Origin: an uncultured Rhodanobacteraceae bacterium
Lineage (GTDB): Bacteria; Pseudomonadota; Gammaproteobacteria; Xanthomonadales; Rhodanobacteraceae
Reading direction: 5' to 3'
Length of the DNA stretch: 5,396 bases
NCBI GenBank assembly: GCA_937902695.1
Contig: CALFNI010000534.1
Span: forward strand, 1-5,396
A program made the position numbers and the translations under genes. The notes beneath the pieces are model-generated. The model was not told the DNA's origin. It made no database searches and saw only the letters and a program-made list of their open reading frames with translations. This document shows positions 1-5,396 of this stretch, piece after piece. The first letter of the stretch is position 1. Every line of letters begins with the position of its first letter.

Positions 1-700
1 CGGCCGTCGCGCGCAGCGCGAGCTGGCGCAGCGCGATGAGGTTGCCCATGCGGAAGAAATTCTTCGCGGCATGTTGCGCTTTCTCGGACACGTACACCTT
101 GCCTTCGGCGAGGCGTTCGAGCAGCTCGTCGGGCGGCAGGTCGACCAGCTCGACCTCGTCGGCGCTCGCGAACACGCGGTCCGGCACGGTCTCGCGCACG
201 TCGACGCCGGTGATCTGCGCGACGACGTCGTGCAGGCTTTCGAGGTGCTGCACGTTGACGGTCGTGTAGACGTCGATGCCGGCCGCGATCAGCTCCTCGA
301 CGTCCTGCCAGCGCTTGGGATGCCGCGCGCCGGGATGGTTGCTGTGGGCGAGCTCGTCAACGACCAGTAGCGCGGGCTTTCGCGCCAGCGCGCCGTCGAG
401 ATCGAACTCGGTGAGCTCGATGCCGCGATGCTCGAGCCGCATCGGCGCCAGGATCTCGAGCCCTTCGAGCAGCCGTTCGGTTTCAGGGCGTCCGTGCAGC
501 TCGACGTAGCCGACGACGACGTCGACGCCGTCGCCGCGCTGGCGCCGGGCGGCTTCGAGCATCGCGTAGCTCTTGCCGACGCCGGCGGTGGCACCGAAGA
601 AGATGCGCAGTCGCCCGCGCTGCGCGCGCGATTCGTCCTCCTTGACCCGCGCCAGCAGCGCGTCCGGATCCGGGCGTCGTTCGGGAGCCGTGGTGGGCAT
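1..700 (-). CDS. kdpD: KdpD, osmosensitive K+ sensor histidine kinase (3' end outside window)
   Basis: The first 233 codons of KdpD, the membrane histidine kinase that senses K+ limitation and phosphorylates KdpE to activate the kdp genes. The family is about 900 residues, so about a quarter is visible. This is the cytoplasmic KdpD N-terminal domain (residues about 28-233). It has a Walker A motif GATAGVGKS (36-44), followed by YAMLEAARR and VVGYVELHGRPET (62-74). The Walker B-like segment LLVVDELAHSNHPG (111-124) is followed by HPKRWQDVEELI (127-138), the signature VYTTVNVQHLESL (144-156), and KNFFRMGNLIALRQLALR (213-230). The universal-stress-protein domain, four membrane spans, and HisKA and ATPase domains would lie off-window. 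The ATG at 700 is chosen because translation then begins with a short tail (MPTTAPERRPDPD) before the conserved region. Its Shine-Dalgarno is poor, and in-frame TTG starts at 745 or 802 cannot be excluded. kdpE is expected downstream. Confidence 0.96.
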   Translation of the reverse strand, partial: MPTTAPERRPDPDALLARVKEDESRAQRGRLRIFFGATAGVGKSYAMLEAARRQRGDGVDVVVGYVELHGRPETERLLEGLEILAPMRLEHRGIELTEFDLDGALARKPALLVVDELAHSNHPGARHPKRWQDVEELIAAGIDVYTTVNVQHLESLHDVVAQITGVDVRETVPDRVFASADEVELVDLPPDELLERLAEGKVYVSEKAQHAAKNFFRMGNLIALRQLALRATA

Positions 701-758
701 GAGAAAGGCGACCCCGAAGCGCCGCTTCCTGATCCTCGCGGTCAAGGCATGAATGCGC

Positions 759-779
759 CGAGCGCGGAAATCGCGCTCG
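759..779 (-). repeat. GC-rich hairpin in the kdpC-kdpD gap
   Basis: CGAGCGCG (759-766) and CGCGCTCG (772-779) form a perfect 8-bp inverted repeat with a 5-base loop. It ends 58 bases before the kdpD ATG. On the transcribed strand no T-tract follows, so a Rho-independent terminator is unlikely. It may be an mRNA structure that affects kdpD expression, or a chance palindrome in GC-rich DNA. Confidence 0.45.
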
Positions 780-800
780 CCGTCGCCGCCATCATGCGGC

Positions 801-833
801 AACCGCCGTGCGCGTGGCTAGCCCATGGCGGTT
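801..833 (-). repeat. Alternative stem competing with the 825-869 hairpin
   Basis: AACCGCC at 801-807 is complementary to GGCGGTT at 827-833, which is also the core of the 825-834 arm of the neighbouring hairpin. The central segment can therefore pair either with 860-869 (10 bp) or with 801-807 (7 bp), but not both. This is seen directly in the sequence; that it acts as a switch is conjecture, since the first stem is stronger and is transcribed first. Confidence 0.4.
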
Positions 834-869
834 CACGGCTGCCGGATCGACGCAGCGTCGAACCGCCAT
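825..869 (-). repeat. 10-bp perfect inverted repeat downstream of kdpC
   Basis: ATGGCGGTTC at 825-834 and its exact reverse complement GAACCGCCAT at 860-869 enclose 25 bases. Inside, GCTGC (838-842) and GCAGC (852-856) can extend the structure as a second stem with a 9-base loop. In the kdpC-kdpD transcript this would be a stable stem-loop starting 12 bases after the kdpC stop. No T-run follows on the minus strand, so it is not a canonical intrinsic terminator. It may protect the upstream mRNA end, slow transcription, or bind a protein. The function is unknown. Confidence 0.6.
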
Positions 870-881
870 CGCGGGCGCCGC

Positions 882-1451
882 TTATCTCCCGTCGAGCGCA
901 AGATTGAGCGTCAGCACGTTGACGCGCGGTTCGCCGAGCACGCCGAACGTGCGGCCTTCGGTCGCGGCCGCGACGCGTTTCTCGATGGCCGCCACGGGCA
1001 CGCCGCGCGCGCGGGCCACGCGCGCGATCTGGTAGGCCGCCGCAGCCGGCGAGATGTGCGGATCGAGCCCGCTGCCGGATGCCGTCACGAGATCGACAGG
1101 CACCGGCGCCGTGTTGCCGGGATCGGCTGCGCGCAGCGCTGCGATGCGCTGCTCGACGGCGTCGGCGAGCGCGCTGCTGGTCGGGCCCTGATTGGAGCCG
1201 CTCGATGCCGCGCTGTTGTAGGCGAACGGCGACGTCGCCGACGGCCGGCTCCAGAAGTACTTCGGGTCGGAGAACGGCTGGCCGATCAGCGCCGAGCCGA
1301 TCGGCTTGCCGTCCTGCTCGATCACGCTGCCGTTCGCGGCGTGCGGGAACATCGCCTGTGCGATGCCGGTCACCAGCAGCGGATAGACGATGCCGGTGAC
1401 CAGCGTCAGCAGCACCAGCATGGCGAGCGATTGGCGAAGGAGCTTGCCCAT
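882..1451 (-). CDS. kdpC: KdpC, accessory subunit of the Kdp K+-ATPase
   Basis: Complete 189-residue KdpC, the usual size for the family (about 190). KdpC is a single-span inner-membrane subunit with a periplasmic domain that stabilises the KdpFABC complex. The N-terminal membrane span covers about residues 8-34. The periplasmic domain shows the family signatures [18 protein letters not shown] (56-73), [15 protein letters not shown] (78-92) and [16 protein letters not shown] (120-135), followed by [14 protein letters not shown] (137-150). The ATG at 1451 lies 16 bases after the stop of the outer-membrane protein gene. A weak GGGA at 1459-1462, 7 bases upstream, may serve as ribosome binding site, and coupling to the upstream gene is possible. 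It ends in TAA at 884-882. In most kdp operons kdpC follows kdpB directly; here the porin-like gene separates them. Confidence 0.97.
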   Translation of the reverse strand: MGKLLRQSLAMLVLLTLVTGIVYPLLVTGIAQAMFPHAANGSVIEQDGKPIGSALIGQPFSDPKYFWSRPSATSPFAYNSAASSGSNQGPTSSALADAVEQRIAALRAADPGNTAPVPVDLVTASGSGLDPHISPAAAAYQIARVARARGVPVAAIEKRVAAATEGRTFGVLGEPRVNVLTLNLALDGR

Positions 1452-1467
1452 GACGGTATCCCGATGA

Positions 1468-2289
1468 TCAGAAGGTGCCTTGCAGCATCACGAACCCGCG
1501 CGCACCGCCGACGTCTTTCGTGTCGCCCGCGTTGCTGAAGCTCGCGGTATGGCCGTAGAACGCATGGTTGTCCGCGTAGGTCGCGCCGAGACTGGCCGAC
1601 CAGCGCGGCGCGAACTGGTATTTCAGCGTGGCGCCGACATCGTTGTAGTCAGGATTGTCTTCGCCGTTCGCGAGCGGCACGGCCAGGCGCGCGGAGACAT
1701 TCGTGCGGGCCGCGTGCAGCGCAAGGCTCCACCGGTCGTCGAACGGAATCGCAGCGTCGAGCTCGAGATAGCCGGTGCCCCTGGAATCGCCGCGATAGCC
1801 CTGTTCGGTGTCGATGCCGAAATAGTCCGTCAGCGAATCGGAATATTTCAGCGTCAGCCATTTCCAGGTCAGCGACGCGTTCGCCTCGACGGTGTCGAAC
1901 GAGCGCGACGGCAGGCCGGCTTCGTCGAGGTTGCCCTTCGGATAGAGATAGCTGTAGAGGCCGACGCGCCACGACCAGTCGTCGTCGATCGCCGTGCCGT
2001 AGTCCGCGTAGACGTCGAGCTCGAGCGCAGCACCCGGATAGGTCTTGTCGCTGATGCCCGAGGCCCAGAAGCCGGCCGCGAAGCCGTTCTTCATCGTGAG
2101 GTCGGCGCCGCCCTGAATGGCGGGGCCGCCCCAGGTCTGGGTCAGTCCGCGGAACATGTAGTCGCTCGTCACCGCGAGGTTGCCGGCGACTGCGTAGTCC
2201 GCATCGTTCGCAGCGTCCGCAAGCGCGCTGCCGGCGACAGGCCATGTCACGATCAGCAGCGAGGCGCGAATCAGGTTCTTCAGGTTCAC
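1468..2289 (-). CDS. TorF/TIGR02001-type putative outer-membrane porin embedded in the kdp operon
   Basis: This 273-residue protein has an N-terminal signal peptide: a basic start (K4, R8), a hydrophobic core at 9-19, and an Ala-Leu-Ala cleavage site at 22-24 before D25. The mature part resembles the TIGR02001 family (annotated as TorF-family putative porin). After the signal it carries the family-like opening [12 protein letters not shown] (41-52) and PAIQGGADL (56-64). Alternating polar/hydrophobic strands rich in Tyr, Trp and Gly follow, and it ends in VMLQGTF with a C-terminal phenylalanine, as expected for an outer-membrane beta-barrel. Translation starts at GTG, set by a strong Shine-Dalgarno. 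The gene sits 12 bases after kdpB and 16 bases before kdpC on the same strand, so it is almost certainly co-transcribed with them. A role in passing K+ or small solutes across the outer membrane is inferred only from context; the family has no well-defined substrate. Its base composition does not differ visibly from its neighbours. Confidence 0.86.
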   Translation of the reverse strand: MNLKNLIRASLLIVTWPVAGSALADAANDADYAVAGNLAVTSDYMFRGLTQTWGGPAIQGGADLTMKNGFAAGFWASGISDKTYPGAALELDVYADYGTAIDDDWSWRVGLYSYLYPKGNLDEAGLPSRSFDTVEANASLTWKWLTLKYSDSLTDYFGIDTEQGYRGDSRGTGYLELDAAIPFDDRWSLALHAARTNVSARLAVPLANGEDNPDYNDVGATLKYQFAPRWSASLGATYADNHAFYGHTASFSNAGDTKDVGGARGFVMLQGTF

Positions 2290-2295
2290 GTGGAT

Positions 2296-2301
2296 CTCCT
2301 T
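2296..2301 (-). promoter_or_regulatory. Strong Shine-Dalgarno for the TorF-type outer-membrane protein
   Basis: AAGGAG on the minus strand lies 6 bases before the GTG codon at 2289-2287 and fixes that codon as the start. It directly abuts the kdpB stop codon (TAG at 2304-2302). It is the clearest ribosome binding site in the window. The starts of kdpB, kdpC and kdpD have only weak or no equivalents. Confidence 0.85.
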
Positions 2302-4392
2302 CTAGGCGAGCCCGAACAGGACCAGCGCAAGATCGATGAGCTTGATGCCGACGAACGGCACGATGAGGCCGGTGACGCCGTAGAGCAGCAGGTTGCGACG
2401 CAGCAGTGCGCCCGCCCCGACGGCGCGGCTGCGCACACCCTTCAGCGCGAGCGGAATCAGTGCGACGATGATCAGCGCGTTGAAGATGACGGCCGAGAGG
2501 ATCGCGCTCTGCGGCGTCGCGAGATGCATGACGTTGAGCGCATTCAGCGCCGGATACGTCGGCGCGAACGCGGCCGGGATGATCGCGAAGTATTTCGCGA
2601 CGTCGTTGGCGATCGAGAACGTCGTCAGCGCGCCGCGCGTGATCAGCAATTGCTTGCCGATCTCGACGACCTCGATCAGCTTGGTCGGATTCGAGTCGAG
2701 ATCGACCATGTTGCCGGCCTCTTTCGCGGCCTGCGTACCGCTGTTCATCGCGACGGCGACGTCGGCCTGCGCGAGCGCGGGCGCGTCGTTCGTGCCGTCG
2801 CCGCACATCGCGACGAGGCGTCCTTCGGACTGGATGTCGCGAATCAGCTTGAGCTTGGCTTCCGGCGTCGCCTCGGCGAGGAAATCGTCGACGCCGGCTT
2901 CGGCGGCGATCGACGCCGCGGTCAGCGGGTTGTCGCCGGTGATCATGATCGTGCGGATGCCCATGCGGCGAAGCTCGGCGAAGCGCTCGCGGATGCCGCC
3001 CTTGACGATGTCCTTGAGCTCGATGACGCCGAGCGCGCGCGCGCCGTCCGACACGACGAGCGGCGTGCCGCCCTTGCGCCCGATGTCGTCGGCGGTGCGC
3101 GCGACGTCCGGCGGCAACTCGCCGCCGTGCTGCGCGAGGTATTTCCTGACAGCGTCGACAGCACCCTTGCGGATGCGCCGGCCGTGCAGATCGACGCCGC
3201 TCATGCGCGTCTGCGCCGAGAACGGCACGAAGGCGACGTCCGCGCCGGCGACTTCGCGCTCGCGCAGGCCAAACCGGTCCTTGGCGAGCACGACGATGCT
3301 GCGGCCCGTGGGCGTCTCGTCCGCGAGCGAGGCGAGCTGCGCCGCGTCGGCGAGCATGCCGGCCGAGATGCCGGGCGCCGGATGGAACGCGACCGCCTGA
3401 CGGTTGCCGAGCGTGATCGTGCCGGTCTTGTCGAGCAGCAGCACGTCGACGTCGCCGGCCGCTTCGACCGCGCGGCCCGACATCGCGATCACGTTGGCCT
3501 GGATCATGCGGTCCATGCCGGCGATGCCGATGGCGGAGAGGAGACCGCCGATCGTCGTCGGGATGAGACAGACGAGGAGGGCGACCAGCACCGTGATCGT
3601 CACCGGATCGCCGTGGCCGGCCGCGTCGACCGCGTACATCGAATACGGCAGCAGCGTCGCGCAGGCCAGCAAAAAGATCAGCGTGAACTTCGCGAGCAGG
3701 ATCGTCAGCGCGATCTCGTTCGGCGTCTTGCGGCGGCTCGCGCCTTCGACCATCGCGATCATGCGATCGAGAAAGCTCTCGCCGGGGTTGCTCGCGATGC
3801 GGACGACGAGCCAGTCCGACAATACGCGCGTGCCGCCGGTGACGGAGCTGCGGTCGCCGCCCGATTCGCGGATCACGGGCGCCGATTCGCCGGTGACGGC
3901 GCTTTCATCGACCGAGGCTGCGCCTTCGACGACGTCACCGTCGCCGGGAACGATGTCGCCCGCTTCGACGAGCACGTAGTTGCCGACGCGAAGATCGGCG
4001 CCCGAGGTGAAGGTGACGGCGGCGCTGCGATCCGGCGCGGCGATCTGCTTGGCGATCACCTCGCGCCGCGCGCCGCGCAGCGCCTGCGCCTGCGCCTTGC
4101 CGCGGCCTTCGGCGATCGCTTCGGCGAAGTTCGCGAAGACGAGCGTGAACCAGAGCCAGATGCCGACCCAGAGGATAAAGCCCGCCGGTGCTTCGCCGTG
4201 GCCGCCGAGGGCCTGGATCCAGAGGCCCGTGGTCAGGATGCTGCAGACGAACACGACGAACATGACCGGATTGCGGAACTGCTGGCGCGGCGACAGCTTG
4301 CGGAACGCGGCGAGGATCGCAGGACCGATCAGCTCGCCGGTGACGCCGCCCGCGCGGCGCGGCGTGGCCGCGTTGGAAACGGTATCGTGCAT
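2302..4392 (-). CDS. kdpB: KdpB, P-type ATPase catalytic subunit of the Kdp K+ transporter
   Basis: Complete 696-residue KdpB, the ATP-hydrolysing subunit that powers K+ import with KdpA and KdpC in the inner membrane. The length is typical of the family (about 680-700). Visible motifs in order are the actuator TGES loop (167-170), the M4-region CLIPTTIGG (275-283), the phosphorylation motif DKTGT with catalytic D321, nucleotide-domain FSAQTRMSG (F391) and RKGAVDAV (K409, G410), TGDN (485-488), and the hinge motif [10 protein letters not shown] (531-540). Membrane spans are near 42-60, 72-92, 228-252, 264-290, 598-614, 622-648 and 668-693, matching the usual seven. S170 in TGES is the position where E. 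coli KdpB is phosphorylated for inhibition. The ATG at 4392 follows the kdpA stop by 4 bases with no clear Shine-Dalgarno, which suggests coupled translation. The TAG stop overlaps the ribosome binding site of the next gene. No key catalytic residue is missing. Confidence 0.99.
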   Translation of the reverse strand: MHDTVSNAATPRRAGGVTGELIGPAILAAFRKLSPRQQFRNPVMFVVFVCSILTTGLWIQALGGHGEAPAGFILWVGIWLWFTLVFANFAEAIAEGRGKAQAQALRGARREVIAKQIAAPDRSAAVTFTSGADLRVGNYVLVEAGDIVPGDGDVVEGAASVDESAVTGESAPVIRESGGDRSSVTGGTRVLSDWLVVRIASNPGESFLDRMIAMVEGASRRKTPNEIALTILLAKFTLIFLLACATLLPYSMYAVDAAGHGDPVTITVLVALLVCLIPTTIGGLLSAIGIAGMDRMIQANVIAMSGRAVEAAGDVDVLLLDKTGTITLGNRQAVAFHPAPGISAGMLADAAQLASLADETPTGRSIVVLAKDRFGLREREVAGADVAFVPFSAQTRMSGVDLHGRRIRKGAVDAVRKYLAQHGGELPPDVARTADDIGRKGGTPLVVSDGARALGVIELKDIVKGGIRERFAELRRMGIRTIMITGDNPLTAASIAAEAGVDDFLAEATPEAKLKLIRDIQSEGRLVAMCGDGTNDAPALAQADVAVAMNSGTQAAKEAGNMVDLDSNPTKLIEVVEIGKQLLITRGALTTFSIANDVAKYFAIIPAAFAPTYPALNALNVMHLATPQSAILSAVIFNALIIVALIPLALKGVRSRAVGAGALLRRNLLLYGVTGLIVPFVGIKLIDLALVLFGLA

Positions 4393-4396
4393 GGCA

Positions 4397-5396
4397 TCAG
4401 TGTCCGGGGAGCGACAGGTGCTCGGCGATGGGGCCGAGCGCGAGCGCCGGCAGGAACGTGAGCGCGCCGATCACGACGACGGTCGACGCGAGCAGCACGA
4501 CGAAGAGCGGCGTGTGCGTCGGCAGCGTGCCGGCCGAAGGCGGCACGTGCTTCTTCGCAGCGAGCGAGCTCGCGATCGCGAGCATGCCGATCGCGAGCGG
4601 GAAGCGCGCGAAGAACATGCAGATCGCGAGCAGCGTGTTCCAGAACGGCGTGTTCGCGGAAAGCCCAGCGAACGCGCTGCCGTTGTTGTTCGATGCGGAC
4701 GACAGCGCGTAGAGGACCTCGCTGAAGCCGTGGCTGCCGGGATTCGCGATGCCGGCGACGCCGGCCGGGGCGAGCACGGCGATCGCCGTGCCGACGACGA
4801 CGAGCGCGCACGGAATCAGCACGACGAGGCTCGCCATCTTCATCTCGTAGGCCTCGATCTTCTTGCCGAGATATTCCGGCGTGCGGCCGACCATGAGGCC
4901 CGCGATGAAGACGGCGACGACCGCGAACGCGATCATGCCGTAGAGGCCGGAGCCGACGCCGCCGCCGATGACCTCGCCGAGCTGCATCAGCCACAGCGGC
5001 ACGAGGCCGCCGAGCGGCGTGAACGAGTCGTGCATCGCGTTGACCGAGCCATTCGAGGCCGCGGTCGTCGCGGTCGCCCAGAGGCTCGAGTTGACGATGC
5101 CGAAGCGGACTTCCTTGCCTTCCATGTTGCCGCCGGCCTGCATCGCGGAGGCGGCCTGATCGACGCCGAGCGCATGCAGCGCCGGATTGCCGCTCTGCTC
5201 GGCCGCCGTGCACGCGAGGATCAGCGGCACGAAGATCACGAACATCGTCGCGAGCAGCGCCCAGCCCTGGCGGCGATCGCCGACCATCGCGCCGAACGTG
5301 TAGCAGAGCGCGAACGGGATCAGCAGGATCGAGAACACCTCGACGAAGTTGCTGAGCGGCGTCGGGTTCTCGTACGGATGCGCCGAGTTGGCGTTG
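4397..5396 (-). CDS. kdpA: KdpA, potassium-binding and translocating subunit of the Kdp K+-ATPase (5' end outside window)
   Basis: This is the C-terminal 332 residues of KdpA, the inner-membrane channel-like subunit of KdpFABC that selects and passes K+. The family is usually about 560-600 residues, so roughly the first 45% lies beyond the right edge. The frame is open to base 5395 and begins with [17 protein letters not shown], a conserved KdpA stretch. Two of the four selectivity-filter loops are visible: [16 protein letters not shown] (visible residues 110-125) and [15 protein letters not shown] (232-246), each with its filter glycine. [18 protein letters not shown] (137-154) is another family signature. 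Hydrophobic spans occur near 20-35, 45-62, 152-170, 187-210, 250-278 and 295-318. The first two filter loops are off-window. The gene ends in TGA four bases before the kdpB start, so kdpA and kdpB are probably translationally coupled. A GTG codon at 5338 lies inside the gene and is not its start. The operon promoter would lie upstream, outside the window. Confidence 0.97.
   Translation of the reverse strand, partial: NANSAHPYENPTPLSNFVEVFSILLIPFALCYTFGAMVGDRRQGWALLATMFVIFVPLILACTAAEQSGNPALHALGVDQAASAMQAGGNMEGKEVRFGIVNSSLWATATTAASNGSVNAMHDSFTPLGGLVPLWLMQLGEVIGGGVGSGLYGMIAFAVVAVFIAGLMVGRTPEYLGKKIEAYEMKMASLVVLIPCALVVVGTAIAVLAPAGVAGIANPGSHGFSEVLYALSSASNNNGSAFAGLSANTPFWNTLLAICMFFARFPLAIGMLAIASSLAAKKHVPPSAGTLPTHTPLFVVLLASTVVVIGALTFLPALALGPIAEHLSLPGH

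Larger units (their letters stand above)
701..881 (-). other. kdpC-kdpD intergenic region
   Basis: This 181-base stretch holds no convincing gene. It contains the inverted repeats at 825-869, 801-833 and 759-779. No recognisable sigma-70 promoter was found, and no clear KdpE site could be assigned. The kdpD reading frame is open upstream of the ATG at 700 as far as a stop at 820-818, with only TTG codons (745, 802) as extra possible starts. In E. coli kdpC and kdpD are adjacent or overlapping, so a gap of this size leaves room for separate control of the sensor gene. Confidence 0.7.

Noticed and set aside
759..779. Rho-independent terminator after kdpC.
   Set aside because: The stem is strong but no run of T follows on the transcribed strand, so only a generic hairpin is reported.
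742..795. A 17-codon minus-strand mini-ORF (start ATG at 795, stop TGA at 744-742) that might be a leader peptide before kdpD.
   Set aside because: It has only a weak GGCGG upstream, an unremarkable Ala-rich sequence, and no supporting evidence beyond chance.
428..907. A 159-codon plus-strand frame crossing the start of kdpD and the intergenic gap.
   Set aside because: Most of it is antisense to the conserved KdpD domain, and the protein has no recognisable features.
1649..2806. A 385-codon minus-strand frame overlapping kdpB and the porin-like gene.
   Set aside because: It is an Arg-rich shifted-frame reading of two clear genes, with no recognisable domain or ribosome binding site.
1480..4461. 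A 993-codon open frame on the plus strand antisense to kdpB and the porin-like gene.
   Set aside because: It runs opposite well-supported genes. Its translation is a low-complexity mix of Arg, Asp, Ala and Val, typical of antisense frames in very GC-rich DNA, and no family is recognisable. Long stop-free antisense frames are expected at this GC content.
4329..5213. A 294-codon minus-strand frame within kdpA.
   Set aside because: It is a shifted frame of kdpA with Arg/Ala-rich low-complexity sequence. KdpA itself carries all the family motifs.

Overview
The window holds most of a kdp high-affinity potassium-uptake operon, with every gene on the minus strand, so transcription runs from high to low coordinates. 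In that order it contains the 3' part of kdpA (5396 to 4397), complete kdpB (4392 to 2302), an outer-membrane beta-barrel protein of the TorF/TIGR02001 putative-porin type (2289 to 1468), complete kdpC (1451 to 882), a 181-base gap with inverted repeats (881 to 701), and the 5' part of the sensor kinase gene kdpD (700 to 1). Both ends of the window lie inside genes. The start of kdpA (with any kdpF and the operon promoter) and the rest of kdpD (with any kdpE) lie outside.

The DNA is very GC-rich with strong G/C preference at third codon positions. The Kdp proteins read like those of Burkholderia or a close relative (Betaproteobacteria). This assignment rests on recognition of protein style and composition, not on a database search. 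The TorF-type protein with a cleavable signal peptide shows that the host is a Gram-negative bacterium.

KdpA (selectivity filter and translocation), KdpB (P-type ATPase) and KdpC (single-span accessory subunit) form the inner-membrane KdpFABC complex that imports K+ at the expense of ATP when external K+ is scarce. KdpD is the membrane histidine kinase that, with KdpE, switches the operon on. The unusual part is the putative outer-membrane porin inserted between kdpB and kdpC. It is spaced by only 12 and 16 bases from its neighbours and preceded by the best Shine-Dalgarno sequence in the window. It may provide an outer-membrane route or accessory function for K+ uptake, but that is inference.

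The only non-coding stretch of note is 701-881, between kdpC and kdpD. It carries a 10-bp perfect inverted repeat whose distal arm can also pair with a third copy downstream, and a separate 8-bp GC-rich hairpin. This arrangement could tune kdpD expression relative to the transporter genes. No RNA genes, mobile elements or CRISPR arrays were seen, and all large plus-strand open frames look like antisense shadows of the GC-rich kdp genes.
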